NCBI RefSeq assembly: GCF_001894945.1
Contig: NZ_BCXE01000037.1
Location: 1-64,000 of the forward strand
Length of the DNA: 64,000 bases
Direction: 5' to 3'
From: Rhodococcus ruber NBRC 15591
GTDB lineage: Bacteria; Actinomycetota; Actinomycetes; Mycobacteriales; Mycobacteriaceae
Shown piece after piece: positions 1-7,594 of this stretch; positions within the stretch are counted from its first letter, which is position 1; each line of letters begins with the position of its first letter. The notes beneath the pieces are model-generated. The model did no database searches, was not told where the DNA came from, and was given only the letters and a program-made list of their open reading frames with translations. A program made the position numbers and the translations under genes.

Positions 1-20
1 GCCTTCGGGAAGGAGAGGCG

Positions 21-500
21 TTAATGCACCACTTTCGCGTCGTCGGTCAGTGGGCGTTCGATGGACCAGTGCACCCGCACGTGGCACCGGGCGATCTTCC
101 ACCGGTCGTCCTCCACGACGTAGTCGTCGTCGTAGTCGAGTGCGCTGACCCGCTCGGTGCGGGCCCGCAGGTCAACCTGCCGGAACCGCAGCGTCCACGC
201 CCCGGTGGCGGTGCCCTCGCCGGTGATCTCGATGCTCGGGTGCATGCCGTGGTGCATGTCGAGGATGACGTACCGGTCGTCAAGGCGCTCGAGGGCGAGG
301 CGGGCGTAGACCTCGACGAGACCGTCGGCGTCGTCGAAGCTGCCCAGCGCGGGGCCGTAGTAGATGTCGGCACCCTCGGCGACGAAGCAGGCGCGCATGC
401 CCTCCGGGTCCTTGGCGTCGCACGCACGGAAGTACCGGTGCTTGAGCATCCGGATCTCCTCGAGCGCCTCGAGCCGGGCCAGTCGCTCTTCGACGGTCAT
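21..500 (-). CDS. SnoaL/NTF2-like polyketide cyclase-fold protein
   Basis: This 159-residue protein starts at ATG 500 and reads MTVEERLARLEALEEIRMLKHRYF at its N-terminus. That helix (LxxLExIxxLKxRYFRACDxKD) followed by a Y-Y-G-P stretch and a C-terminal beta-sheet with an RCHVRVHW strand is typical of the SnoaL-like/NTF2-like superfamily, which includes small dehydratases, isomerases and ring-hydroxylating dioxygenase beta-like folds. The family is usually 130-160 residues and cytoplasmic. No substrate can be read from the sequence. It is divergent from the lipase gene at 663 with a 162-bp gap that must hold both promoters. A longer minus-strand reading frame extends upstream but has shadow composition, so the ATG at 500 is preferred. 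Confidence 0.75.
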   Translation of the reverse strand: MTVEERLARLEALEEIRMLKHRYFRACDAKDPEGMRACFVAEGADIYYGPALGSFDDADGLVEVYARLALERLDDRYVILDMHHGMHPSIEITGEGTATGAWTLRFRQVDLRARTERVSALDYDDDYVVEDDRWKIARCHVRVHWSIERPLTDDAKVVH

Positions 501-662
501 GGTCGCGTCCCTTCCGTCCTGCGGATACAGCGGCGACCCGGACCCTAGCCGCGGCGGGAGAATGCCGGCGGCGCTCGTCCCGCTCATCGGGCCGCAGCAC
601 CGGAACGATCGTAGAACTCGTTTCAGAAACCTCGTCGCGGCGCCTTCCTTCGGAGTACATAT

Positions 663-1928
663 GTGTGCAGAATGCTCGGCATGCCGACGCCCACCGCCCG
701 CCTGTTCACCGCCGCCCTGACGATGCTGCTGGCGCCACTCGTCGCAGGGTCCGTCGCGGCCGCCGCTCCCACGGGGTCCGCATCGGGCCACGACGCGTTC
801 TACCTCCCACCCGATCCGCTGCCCGGCGGCGCGGCCGGCGACGTCCTGCGCGCCGAGCCCGTCGTCGCACCGGCGCTCGACGCTCTCGCCACCCGGGTGA
901 TGTACCGCAGCGAGAACGCCACGGGCGGCCCGATCGCGGTCACCGGCACGGTATTCGTGCCGTCGCGGCCCTGGGCCGGCGACGGTCCGCGCCCGACGGT
1001 CGTCCTCGGTCCGGGCACGCAGGGCATGGGCGACCAGTGCGCGCCGTCGAAGTTGACGAACCACCTCCAGGAGTACGAATACCTGCACATCGTGCCGCTG
1101 CTCGCGCGGGGCTACGCCGTCGCGATGACCGACTACGAGGGCCTCGGCACGCCCGGTGGGCATCCCTACCTGAACCGCGTCTCTCAGGGGCACGCCATGC
1201 TCGACATGGCCCGTGCGGCGCTGCAACTGACCGACCGCGGTATCGACGAGGACACCCGCATCGGCTTCTGGGGCTACTCGCAGGGCGGCATGTCGTCGGC
1301 GGCGGCCGCGGAGCTGGCCGACACCTACGCCCCCGAACTGCCCGTCGTCGCCGCGGTCGCGGGTTCCCCGCCCGCGTCGCTCGCCGACCTCGCCGTCGCC
1401 GGCGACGGATCGCTGCTCTCCGGCGGGATCGGCTGGGTCGTCAACGGCTTCGCGGCCGCCTATCCGCAGGTGCGGGAGGAACTGCTCGAAGTGTTCAATC
1501 CCGCCGGACGCGACATTCTCGCGCGCGCCGAGACGTACTGCGTCTACGACGCGCCCCGCATGAACCCGTTCTTCCCCACGGCCTGGTACACGGTCGACGG
1601 CCGGCCCATCGCCGACCACCTGGCCGCCGAACCGTGGGCCTCGCTCGTGCGCGAGCAGGAACTCGGCAACATCGCCCCTACGATCCCGACATTCGTCGCG
1701 CAGAACGCGACGGACGACTTCGTCCAGGTGAGCGGCGTCGACACGATGGTCGGGAAATGGTGTGCCGGAGGCACATCCGTCACCTATCGGCGCTACGCCA
1801 TTCCGCCGGTGCTGCCTGGGACCGGCGCGGGTCACGGGATCGGCCTGCTTCCCGCCGCCGTGGAGGGGATGGACTGGATGGACCGGCGGTTCGCCGGCAT
1901 GCCCGACGAGGACACCTGCGCGGGCTGA
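663..1928 (+). CDS. secreted lipase, LIP family
   Basis: A 421-residue alpha/beta hydrolase resembling the secretory lipase (LIP) family common in mycolate actinobacteria. Residues 8-36 form an export signal: a basic start, a hydrophobic run (LFTAALTMLLAPLVAGSVA) and an alanine-rich cleavage area. The nucleophile elbow G-Y-S-Q-G-G puts the serine near residue 206. A C-terminal G-H-G segment could supply the histidine. A Y-L-H and DYEGLGTPG stretch before the elbow is typical of the family. GTG 663 is chosen because GGAG ends 7 nt upstream; in-frame ATGs at 672 and 681 are alternatives. It probably hydrolyses acyl esters outside the cell. It has no obvious link to the catabolic operons. Confidence 0.85.
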   Translation: MCRMLGMPTPTARLFTAALTMLLAPLVAGSVAAAAPTGSASGHDAFYLPPDPLPGGAAGDVLRAEPVVAPALDALATRVMYRSENATGGPIAVTGTVFVPSRPWAGDGPRPTVVLGPGTQGMGDQCAPSKLTNHLQEYEYLHIVPLLARGYAVAMTDYEGLGTPGGHPYLNRVSQGHAMLDMARAALQLTDRGIDEDTRIGFWGYSQGGMSSAAAAELADTYAPELPVVAAVAGSPPASLADLAVAGDGSLLSGGIGWVVNGFAAAYPQVREELLEVFNPAGRDILARAETYCVYDAPRMNPFFPTAWYTVDGRPIADHLAAEPWASLVREQELGNIAPTIPTFVAQNATDDFVQVSGVDTMVGKWCAGGTSVTYRRYAIPPVLPGTGAGHGIGLLPAAVEGMDWMDRRFAGMPDEDTCAG

Positions 1929-1942
1929 GACCGGCCTGCCGG

Positions 1943-2000
1943 CCGCGGTGACATGATGCGGTCGGCGACCGCGGTGACATGATGCGGTCGGCGACCGCGA
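1943..2000. repeat. 26-bp tandem repeat before the deaminase gene
   Basis: Two perfect copies of a 26-bp unit (1943-1968 and 1969-1994; unit contains GGTGACATGATGCGGTCG) are followed by a partial third copy at 1995-1999. The array lies between the lipase stop and the ribosome binding site of the deaminase gene. It may be a simple replication duplication or a duplicated regulatory element. The core is not an inverted repeat. Confidence 0.9.
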
Positions 2001-2015
2001 CACCGGGAGGACCAC

Positions 2016-2498
2016 GTGATCGACGAATCGGAGATGACGCACTTGCGACGGTGCGTCGAGCTGGCACGGGAGGCGCTCGACGCCGGCGACGAACCGTTCG
2101 GCTCGGTGCTGGTGTCGGCCGACGGCACGCGGCTCGCGGAGGACCGCAACCGGGTCGCGGGCGGCGACCGGACCAGGCATCCCGAGTTCGAACTGGCCCG
2201 CTGGGCCGCCGCACATATGAGCGAGGCCGAGCGCGCCGGCGCGACGGTGTACACCTCCGGTGAGCACTGCCCGATGTGCGCGGCCGCGCACGGCTGGGTC
2301 GGGCTCGGACGCGTCGTGTACGTGGCGTCCTCGGCGCAACTCGCCCGCTGGCTCGAGGAGCTGGGTGTGCCGCCGGCGCCCGTCCGGTCTCTGCCGATCC
2401 GGGAGGTCGCGCCCGCGGTGACCGTCGAGGGGCCGGTGCCGGAACTCGTCGACGAGGTGCGTGCCCTGCATCGTCGGTGCTACGGACACGCAGTGTAA
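2016..2498 (+). CDS. nucleoside/cytidine-deaminase-family protein
   Basis: A 160-residue zinc-dependent deaminase of the CMP/dCMP and guanine deaminase superfamily. The N-terminal LAREALDAGDEPFGSVLV is the classical start of this fold. Zinc ligands are visible as H-P-E-F-E (around residues 55-59, in place of the more usual H-A-E) and as the C-P-M-C motif near residue 88. The protein presumably acts on a free base, nucleoside or related amine; the substrate cannot be assigned. GTG 2016 follows GGGAGG at a good distance. It may share a transcript with the lipase, but the 87-bp gap with a tandem repeat argues against tight coupling. Confidence 0.85.
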   Translation: MIDESEMTHLRRCVELAREALDAGDEPFGSVLVSADGTRLAEDRNRVAGGDRTRHPEFELARWAAAHMSEAERAGATVYTSGEHCPMCAAAHGWVGLGRVVYVASSAQLARWLEELGVPPAPVRSLPIREVAPAVTVEGPVPELVDEVRALHRRCYGHAV

Positions 2499-2503
2499 CT
2501 GTT

Positions 2504-2524
2504 CCGTGACACACTGGGTCACGG
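2504..2524. terminator. short hairpin after the deaminase gene
   Basis: CCGTGAC (2504-2510) pairs with GTCACGG (2518-2524) around a 7-nt loop directly after the stop codon. The stem is short and has no T-run, so termination is only plausible. Confidence 0.35.
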
Positions 2525-2649
2525 TCTGGTGACAGCCGACCGATATTGATCACGGGTTGTGTTCGACTGCGGCGCTTTGCAGTTCCTGTACCCGTTCCTG
2601 GGTCGACCATTGAACCGGTCGGGCTGGTCGACGGTCGAAAGGAACGCCC

Positions 2650-3066
2650 ATGAAGGGCTCGAAGCTCGGACGCGCGGCGGTCGCCCTCGCGGCGCCGCTC
2701 GCATTGATGACGGGCCTCGCGCCCACGGCATCAGCAGTGGATCCCTACCCGTACGGCAGCTGGAGCGTGAGCGTGCGGGAGAACACGATCACGGTCAAGT
2801 TCATCTACTACCGGGCTCCCGAGGCGGACTACCCGCACTACTGCAACGCGGTGATCGACGGAATCCCCGACGTGCGAGTGGCCGAGATCTACTACGCCGA
2901 CTACGAAACCGTGAAGTTCGAGAACGTGCCCGACGGCGACTACACGGTCGACGCGGACTGTCAGGACGACGACCACGTGTACCGGAGCGTCGGGTCGATC
3001 GACGTCTCGATCCCCGGCCCGGCGCAGACCCGGTTCGTCGGCAGCCACCACTTCTCCTTCGGCTGA
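2650..3066 (+). CDS. small secreted protein of unknown function
   Basis: A 138-residue protein with a clear Sec signal peptide: MKGSKLGRAAVALAAPLALM, then an A-S-A cleavage site near residue 29. The mature part (about 109 residues) is acidic and rich in Tyr and Asp, with two cysteines (in HYCNAV and DADCQDD) that could form one disulfide after export. Alternating hydrophobic residues suggest a beta-sandwich. I do not recognise a family. ATG 2650 follows GAAAGGAACGCCC. The gene is followed by a strong hairpin and stands alone between a deaminase gene and a convergent hydrolase gene. Confidence 0.7.
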   Translation: MKGSKLGRAAVALAAPLALMTGLAPTASAVDPYPYGSWSVSVRENTITVKFIYYRAPEADYPHYCNAVIDGIPDVRVAEIYYADYETVKFENVPDGDYTVDADCQDDDHVYRSVGSIDVSIPGPAQTRFVGSHHFSFG

Positions 3067-3107
3067 GTCCTGACCGCTCACCGGAGCGGGAGGTGTCATA
3101 GACAACG

Positions 3108-3136
3108 GCGGCCCGACTCCACGCGAGTCGGGCCGC
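3108..3136. terminator. bidirectional terminator hairpin
   Basis: A 12-bp perfect stem (3108-3119 with 3125-3136, core GGCCCGACTC) closes a 5-nt loop between the secreted-protein gene (+) and the convergent hydrolase gene (-). There is no long T-run, as is usual in actinobacteria. Confidence 0.7.
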
Positions 3137-3234
3137 GGTTCCCGCTGTCCGGCGTCCCGAAGTCCCTCGCGTGGTCGCTGCCAACGGACGCAGCCGACAA
3201 CGAACTCTGTGCTCCGCACAGTGGGTGACGGCGC

Positions 3235-4068
3235 TCAGCCCCGCAGGAAGTCCGCGACGAGTTCGTTGAATTCCGCGGCCCGCTCGATCTGCGTCCAGTG
3301 CCCGCAACGAGCGAAGACGTGCAGGTCCGCGTCCTGCAGCAGGTGCAGCATGGTCCACGAGACCTCCGGCGGCACGACCTTGTCCTCCCTTCCGTGAATC
3401 AGGAGCGAGGGCGTGCGGATCGACCGCACTTGCTCCTCGGTGATACCGAGTTCGTTGCCTTTGTGCCGGGGGTCGAGGAACATCGCGCGATAGGCGTCGA
3501 AGGTTTCCAGGCTCGCCTCGTAGCGAATGCGGACCAGCTCGTCGGTGATGATGGACGGGTTCACCGCAAAGTAGTCGAGCAGCAGCGCCCGCATGTTCTC
3601 CAGGGAGGGTTCGTAGGCGCGCAGAGCCTTCAGCCCGTCGGTCACGGTCATCCCGACGCCGGGCGAACCCATGAGGACCATTCGGGAGATCCGTTCCGGA
3701 TGGCGTTCGGCGAGGTCGAGCGCCATCCGTCCGCCCAGGGAGTTGCCTACGAGCGACACCCGATCGAGTTCCAGCACGTCGAGCAGGCCGAGGATGTGGT
3801 CGCTCCAAGTGCGAAGTGAGTAGACGATGTCCCCGGGACGCGAGGTGGCCCCGTATCCCACGGTGTCCGGTGCGATCACTCGGAAGTGCTCGGCCAGCCC
3901 GGGAATCGTGTGCTGCCAGTTCGCCCAGCCCGACACCCCGGGGCCGGATCCATGAAGCAGCACAACGGGATCGCCGCTGCCGGCCTCGAGGTAGAACGTA
4001 TCGATGGGCTCGGCGGTAACACCGGGCACGGCGACTCGGCGGCCCTGGGCGAGGTCGGTGGTGGTCAT
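3235..4068 (-). CDS. meta-cleavage product hydrolase (alpha/beta hydrolase, CmtE/BphD/HsaD-like)
   Basis: A 277-residue C-C bond hydrolase. It has the oxyanion segment HGSGPGVSGWANW, a nucleophile elbow G-N-S-L-G-G (Ser near residue 110), an acid in HGREDKVVP and the histidine in RCGHWTQIE, all typical of enzymes that cleave extradiol ring-fission products such as BphD, HsaD and CmtE. The start ATG at 4068 overlaps the stop of the upstream extradiol dioxygenase gene by four bases, so the two are translationally coupled. By context it would split the decarboxylated ring-fission product into 2-hydroxypenta-2,4-dienoate and a small acid; isobutyrate would be expected if the substrate is p-cumate. 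That substrate assignment is inference. Confidence 0.85.
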   Translation of the reverse strand: MTTTDLAQGRRVAVPGVTAEPIDTFYLEAGSGDPVVLLHGSGPGVSGWANWQHTIPGLAEHFRVIAPDTVGYGATSRPGDIVYSLRTWSDHILGLLDVLELDRVSLVGNSLGGRMALDLAERHPERISRMVLMGSPGVGMTVTDGLKALRAYEPSLENMRALLLDYFAVNPSIITDELVRIRYEASLETFDAYRAMFLDPRHKGNELGITEEQVRSIRTPSLLIHGREDKVVPPEVSWTMLHLLQDADLHVFARCGHWTQIERAAEFNELVADFLRG

Positions 4069-5186
4069 CGTGGTTCCTGTCCCGCCCGGCCACCGGCACC
4101 GCCGGCGTAGGCATCGTCGGGCTTGCCGGAGAACACGGCGAAGCACTTGTTGGAGTTGAATACGTCGGTGGTGACGAGGGTGGACCATGTAAGGGGCAGC
4201 CCGAGTTCGTGCATTGCGCCGAGCAGGCAGTACCAGTTGAGCATCTCGTGCTGGCCGGACTCGACGATCTCGGCGCCGCTCACTGCACGCCAGGTGTCGA
4301 CGTCCCCGTGCACGAAGGCGTCGTAGAGCCGCTCGTCGACCGGGGTGTCCGGGCGGAGATGCCAGAGCTTGTCGGTGAGGAAGGCATGCGACCAGCTCGA
4401 CGAGGCCACCAGGGCGACCCGCTTGTCGGTCGCGGCGAACGCGCGCGCCACGGCGGCGCCGAGGTCGAAGCAACGGTTCGGGGTCGGGCCGACCGGGTCG
4501 AGCTGTTCGTCGGCGATGTCGGCGAATCGAGCGAGGCCGCCCTTGCGGGCAATCGCGTGCTGGCCATAGCAATTGACGGTGATCGGCACGATCGGATAGG
4601 GGAGTTTCGATCCCGCGTTCTCGTAGTCGAGAAAGATCTGTGTGTTGAGGATGGCGTGCGGGAAGTGAGCCTCGGCGCGCTTGCGGTACGAGTAGGCCAT
4701 GTCGAAGCCGTCCTCGATCAAGGCATTTGCCAGATTCCTCGCGGCGTGCGGGTCGCCGTGCAGGGTGATGGTGAAGTCGTCGGGTAGCCCCCAGGCATTG
4801 GGGCTGCCACGCTCGTTCATCACCTCGAACGCCGGGACCTCGAGGTCGTCGTAGGCCAGCACGCAGAACGGCGGCACCACCTCTTCGCGGAAGTTCTCGT
4901 ACTGGTCGTCACCCCATACCACCACGAGATCCGGTTCGAACTCGTCGAGTGCGGCCCTGCACCGGGCGAGGTGCTCGACCAGCTCGGCGCGATGCGCGGC
5001 TGCGGCGGCTGTGCCGCCGTCGGCGTCCCATTCGCGGCGCATCCGGGCCGGCCAGTTCGCCGGATCCTTCAGGTCTTCCGGGATGTCCGGGTCGGTCAGG
5101 GTCCACCGCAGTAGCCCAGCCATGTGCTCGTCGGTGCCGGCGAGCAGGGGATAGTGAGTGATCCCCAACCCGAGGAATTCTGCCAT
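4065..5186 (-). CDS. class III (LigB-type) extradiol ring-cleavage dioxygenase
   Basis: A 373-residue protein of the LigB/class III extradiol dioxygenase superfamily, which uses Fe(II) to open catecholic rings. Recognisable parts are the N-terminal LGLGITHYPLL with a metal-ligand-type histidine, the central VVVWGDDQYENF, the NCYGQ stretch and SSSWSHAFL with a late histidine. The length is longer than LigB alone, as in two-domain or fused forms. The next gene is a meta-cleavage hydrolase overlapping by ATGA. With the aromatic dioxygenase operon nearby, it is the likely opener of the diol made by the SDR at 9440-10237. A conserved CATGCATGATT-type site lies about 50 nt upstream. Confidence 0.8.
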   Translation of the reverse strand: MAEFLGLGITHYPLLAGTDEHMAGLLRWTLTDPDIPEDLKDPANWPARMRREWDADGGTAAAAAHRAELVEHLARCRAALDEFEPDLVVVWGDDQYENFREEVVPPFCVLAYDDLEVPAFEVMNERGSPNAWGLPDDFTITLHGDPHAARNLANALIEDGFDMAYSYRKRAEAHFPHAILNTQIFLDYENAGSKLPYPIVPITVNCYGQHAIARKGGLARFADIADEQLDPVGPTPNRCFDLGAAVARAFAATDKRVALVASSSWSHAFLTDKLWHLRPDTPVDERLYDAFVHGDVDTWRAVSGAEIVESGQHEMLNWYCLLGAMHELGLPLTWSTLVTTDVFNSNKCFAVFSGKPDDAYAGGAGGRAGQEPR

Positions 5187-5232
5187 GACTCCTCCTCATG
5201 CATTCGGCATCGCTGCCGAGACAAAACATTAC

Positions 5233-5248
5233 GGAATCATGCATGCAT
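5233..5248. promoter_or_regulatory. operator-like site CATGCATGATT (copy 1)
   Basis: AATCATGCATGCAT at 5235-5248 is the exact reverse complement of 18177-18190, a 14-bp match. It sits 47-62 nt upstream of the extradiol dioxygenase start (5186), in the gap between that gene and the GntR gene. A related copy is found upstream of the amidohydrolase at 6306. In all three places the element lies 45-70 nt before a start codon and in the same orientation, which suggests a shared promoter or operator. Confidence 0.55.
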
Positions 5249-5279
5249 AATTCAAGGGCTGGAGCGCAATCGTTGGCAA

Positions 5280-6047
5280 CTATTCCGGCGCCACCGGTGA
5301 ACGAGTCGGATCCACCGCCCGCACCAGGTCCTGACGGTGCAGGTCCAGGCACTTGTCCAGCGCCTCGCGGTCGCCGCCGCGGATCGCGGCCACGATCTCG
5401 GCGTGCACGGCGATGCTGTGCTGGTACATCTCCTCGTGATCGGGTAGCAGTTCGACGCGCGTGGCCGCGCCTCCGATGATCGCGGCGATCGCCTCGTACA
5501 TGCCCGCCAGCACGGGGATCCGGGCGGCCCGCGCGATCGCCAGGTGCAGCCTCAGGTTTGCATCCAGGAAATCGCGCGGCGTACTCGCCGACTGCATCGA
5601 CTCCAGTGCCCATTCCATGTCACGGATGTCCGTCGGGCCCGCCCGCTCTACGGCAACCCTGGTCAGGACGTCCTCCAAGTGCATGCGGGCCTCGAACAGA
5701 TCCAGTGGATCCGTTCCTGTTCCGGAGAACCACAGGTCGAGCGCTCCGAGCCGGACCTGCGGCGGCCGGCTCGCAACGAACACCCCGCCGCCGGGCCCGG
5801 GCTTGACCACCACGAGCCCGCGGTCGCGCAGGATCCGCAACGCCTCGTTGATCACCGTCGGGCTGACCCTGAAGCGCTCCATGAGGTCCGTACGTCGGCC
5901 GAGGGAGGTCCCCACCGGGGTGTGCGCGGCGAGCAGCTCGTTCTCCACTTCGACCGCGACCTGTTGTGCCCGCGACAGCGACCGCTGGGCCTGCCCCTTG
6001 TCGTGGCCGTCCACTGTCCGCGGGTGATTCCTAGTCGATGACGTCAT
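5280..6047 (-). CDS. GntR-family (FCD) transcriptional regulator
   Basis: A 255-residue FadR-subfamily regulator. The N-terminal winged helix is seen in LGRRTDLMERFRVSPTVINEALRILRDRGLVVVKPGPGGGVFV (residues about 55-97), and the C-terminal FCD effector domain carries the metal/ligand histidine pattern (FLDANLRLHLAIA, HSIAVHAEIVAAI). It is placed between the ring-cleavage genes (-) and the decarboxylase gene (+), so it probably controls one or both. ATG 6047 is chosen over an upstream in-frame ATG because the family's HTH begins about 50 residues in and GAGGT precedes it. The start codon lies inside the palindrome GATGACGTCATC (6037-6048). Confidence 0.85.
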   Translation of the reverse strand: MTSSTRNHPRTVDGHDKGQAQRSLSRAQQVAVEVENELLAAHTPVGTSLGRRTDLMERFRVSPTVINEALRILRDRGLVVVKPGPGGGVFVASRPPQVRLGALDLWFSGTGTDPLDLFEARMHLEDVLTRVAVERAGPTDIRDMEWALESMQSASTPRDFLDANLRLHLAIARAARIPVLAGMYEAIAAIIGGAATRVELLPDHEEMYQHSIAVHAEIVAAIRGGDREALDKCLDLHRQDLVRAVDPTRSPVAPE

Positions 6048-6048
6048 C
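6037..6048. promoter_or_regulatory. 12-bp palindrome covering the gntR start codon
   Basis: GATGACGTCATC is a perfect palindrome that contains the ATG of the GntR gene. It might be an autoregulatory operator, but a 12-bp palindrome inside a coding start can also be chance. Confidence 0.25.
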
Positions 6049-6235
6049 AGGTTCGACCTCTTCTCAGGGCTGTGAGCTGCGTATATACCGGAGACGCCGG
6101 CGCGGGGCCGTAGTCCGACCACAATCGTATCTGCAGGATTGGCGAGAATCGCACGGTACGAGCCTCCGGGTACGGGGTGTAGCGGGCGGGCCGGTTCGGG
6201 AAGGTGGACCGACGTAATCATCTTGAATCCTGTAG

Positions 6236-6251
6236 TCATGATTTGTTACGG
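6236..6251. promoter_or_regulatory. operator-like site CATGATTTGTTACG (copy 2)
   Basis: TCATGATTTGTTACGG lies about 60 nt upstream of the amidohydrolase start. It matches the luxR upstream copy (CATGATTTGCTAACG, 18184-18198) over CATGATTTG-Y-TA, though the GCATG extension is lost. The same spacing to the gene supports a shared regulatory element. Confidence 0.45.
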
Positions 6252-6305
6252 TGTCGACCACACCGTCGGAACATCGACCCCGCGGGCGTCGTCGAGGGAG
6301 CCAGC

Positions 6306-7340
6306 ATGAGCACGCACGTGAACGGCGACGCCGGATTGCCGCTTCCTCTCGGGGCGATCGACGTTCACACCCACGCGATCGGTACCCGGCTTCCGGACCT
6401 GTCCGGCCGACCGGGACGCTGGCCGTCCATCGAACTCCTCGATCCCCGACGCGCCCAGCTCCTGCTCGGCGGTCGTCCCTACCGCGAGATCGACCACCGG
6501 TGCTGGTCCGCCCAGCGCCGACTCGTCGACATGGACGCCGAGGGGATTGCAGCACAGGTCGTCTCGCCAATTCCTGTCACGTTGTGTCACGACCAGCCCG
6601 CCGACGGCGCACGGATCCTGGCTGCGGCGCAGAACGATGCCTTCGCCGCACTGGTCGCCGAGGCACCGGGGCGGCTGTATGCCCTCGGTGCCGTTCCCTT
6701 GCAGGACCCCGGCGCCGCGGTCGCCGAGCTCTCCCGCTGCATCGACGAACTGGGTTTCCTCGGTGTCGAGATCGGCACTCGTGTCGGCACGCGGGAGCTG
6801 GCCGACCCCGCATTCGACGAGTTCTTCGCCGCTGCGGCCGAGCGCTCGGCACTGGTGCTGGTGCACCCGGTGGACACGACGCTCGACCCGCGGCTGTCGA
6901 AGTTGGGCCTGGAGTTCGGGCTGGGGATGCCCATGGAGACAACGACCGCCGCGGCGGCACTGCTCACGGGGCGGACCCGTACTCCGGGCGTGCGCCTGTG
7001 CCTGGCCCACGGCGGTGGCGCCCTGCCTGCGATCTTGCCCCGACTCGACCGAGGCGCCGTTCTCTCCGGCACGCCCGGACCGGCGCCGAGTGTGCGGGCC
7101 CGGGACCTGTGGTGCGATTCCCTCACCTACGACGCGGCGGCACTCGGCCAGGCCGTCGCCCGATTCGGCGGCGAGCACGTCCTGCTGGGCACCGACTACC
7201 CGTTCGCCGCGCGCGAGACACCACCCGGAGCCGTCCTCGGCGCCTGCTCCGACGACCTCGCGGCCGCGATCCGCCGCGACAACGCCGCCGAGCTCATTGC
7301 CACGGTTCGCCCGCTCACCGGACCGGCAAACGCCCGCTGA
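6306..7340 (+). CDS. amidohydrolase-2 family decarboxylase (ACMSD-like)
   Basis: A 344-residue TIM-barrel amidohydrolase of the ACMSD/gamma-resorcylate decarboxylase type. It has the metal motif D-V-H-T-H near residue 20, histidine-bearing strands LVLVHPVD and CLAHGGGALPAI, and the catalytic aspartate region GTDYPFAAR near the C-terminus. Members decarboxylate carboxylated muconic semialdehydes or phenolic acids. ATG 6306 follows GAGGGAGCC. It is divergent from the GntR gene and close to the extradiol dioxygenase and hydrolase genes. It is therefore a good candidate for removing the ring carboxylate after meta cleavage of 2,3-dihydroxy-p-cumate or a similar diol. The step is inferred from context. 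Confidence 0.8.
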   Translation: MSTHVNGDAGLPLPLGAIDVHTHAIGTRLPDLSGRPGRWPSIELLDPRRAQLLLGGRPYREIDHRCWSAQRRLVDMDAEGIAAQVVSPIPVTLCHDQPADGARILAAAQNDAFAALVAEAPGRLYALGAVPLQDPGAAVAELSRCIDELGFLGVEIGTRVGTRELADPAFDEFFAAAAERSALVLVHPVDTTLDPRLSKLGLEFGLGMPMETTTAAAALLTGRTRTPGVRLCLAHGGGALPAILPRLDRGAVLSGTPGPAPSVRARDLWCDSLTYDAAALGQAVARFGGEHVLLGTDYPFAARETPPGAVLGACSDDLAAAIRRDNAAELIATVRPLTGPANAR

Positions 7341-7561
7341 CGACGAACTCCCGATATCGGGGTACACAGCAGGCACACTTCCACCCAGCGCCGGCGGAAG
7401 CTGCGTCGCGGCGAGACCGTGACCACGTACTGCTGTCCGGCCATCCACCGCCTGCCACGCGTGGGCACGCCTTGGTCGTTCGTGAACCAGGAGCTATCAC
7501 AATGGGATTCGGTCCCGGAGACCTGCGACGGAACCAGGACTCGTTCAGGTGCGTTCGCGCA

Positions 7562-7586
7562 CCCCGGGGCGCTTGCAGCCCCGGGG
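7562..7586. terminator. GC-rich hairpin between convergent genes
   Basis: CCCCGGGGC (7562-7570) pairs with GCCCCGGGG (7578-7586) around GCTTGCA. It lies in the 254-bp gap between the amidohydrolase gene (+) and the acyl-CoA synthetase gene (-), just before the latter's stop. I see nothing else of note in this gap. Confidence 0.5.
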
Positions 7587-7594
7587 GACGTGAC

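Noticed and set aside
21-2522. 833-codon minus-strand frame across the lipase and deaminase genes
   Set aside because: It is antisense to two well-supported genes and its residues are Arg/Gly/Val-rich shadow composition; only its last 159 codons (from ATG 500) form a recognisable protein.
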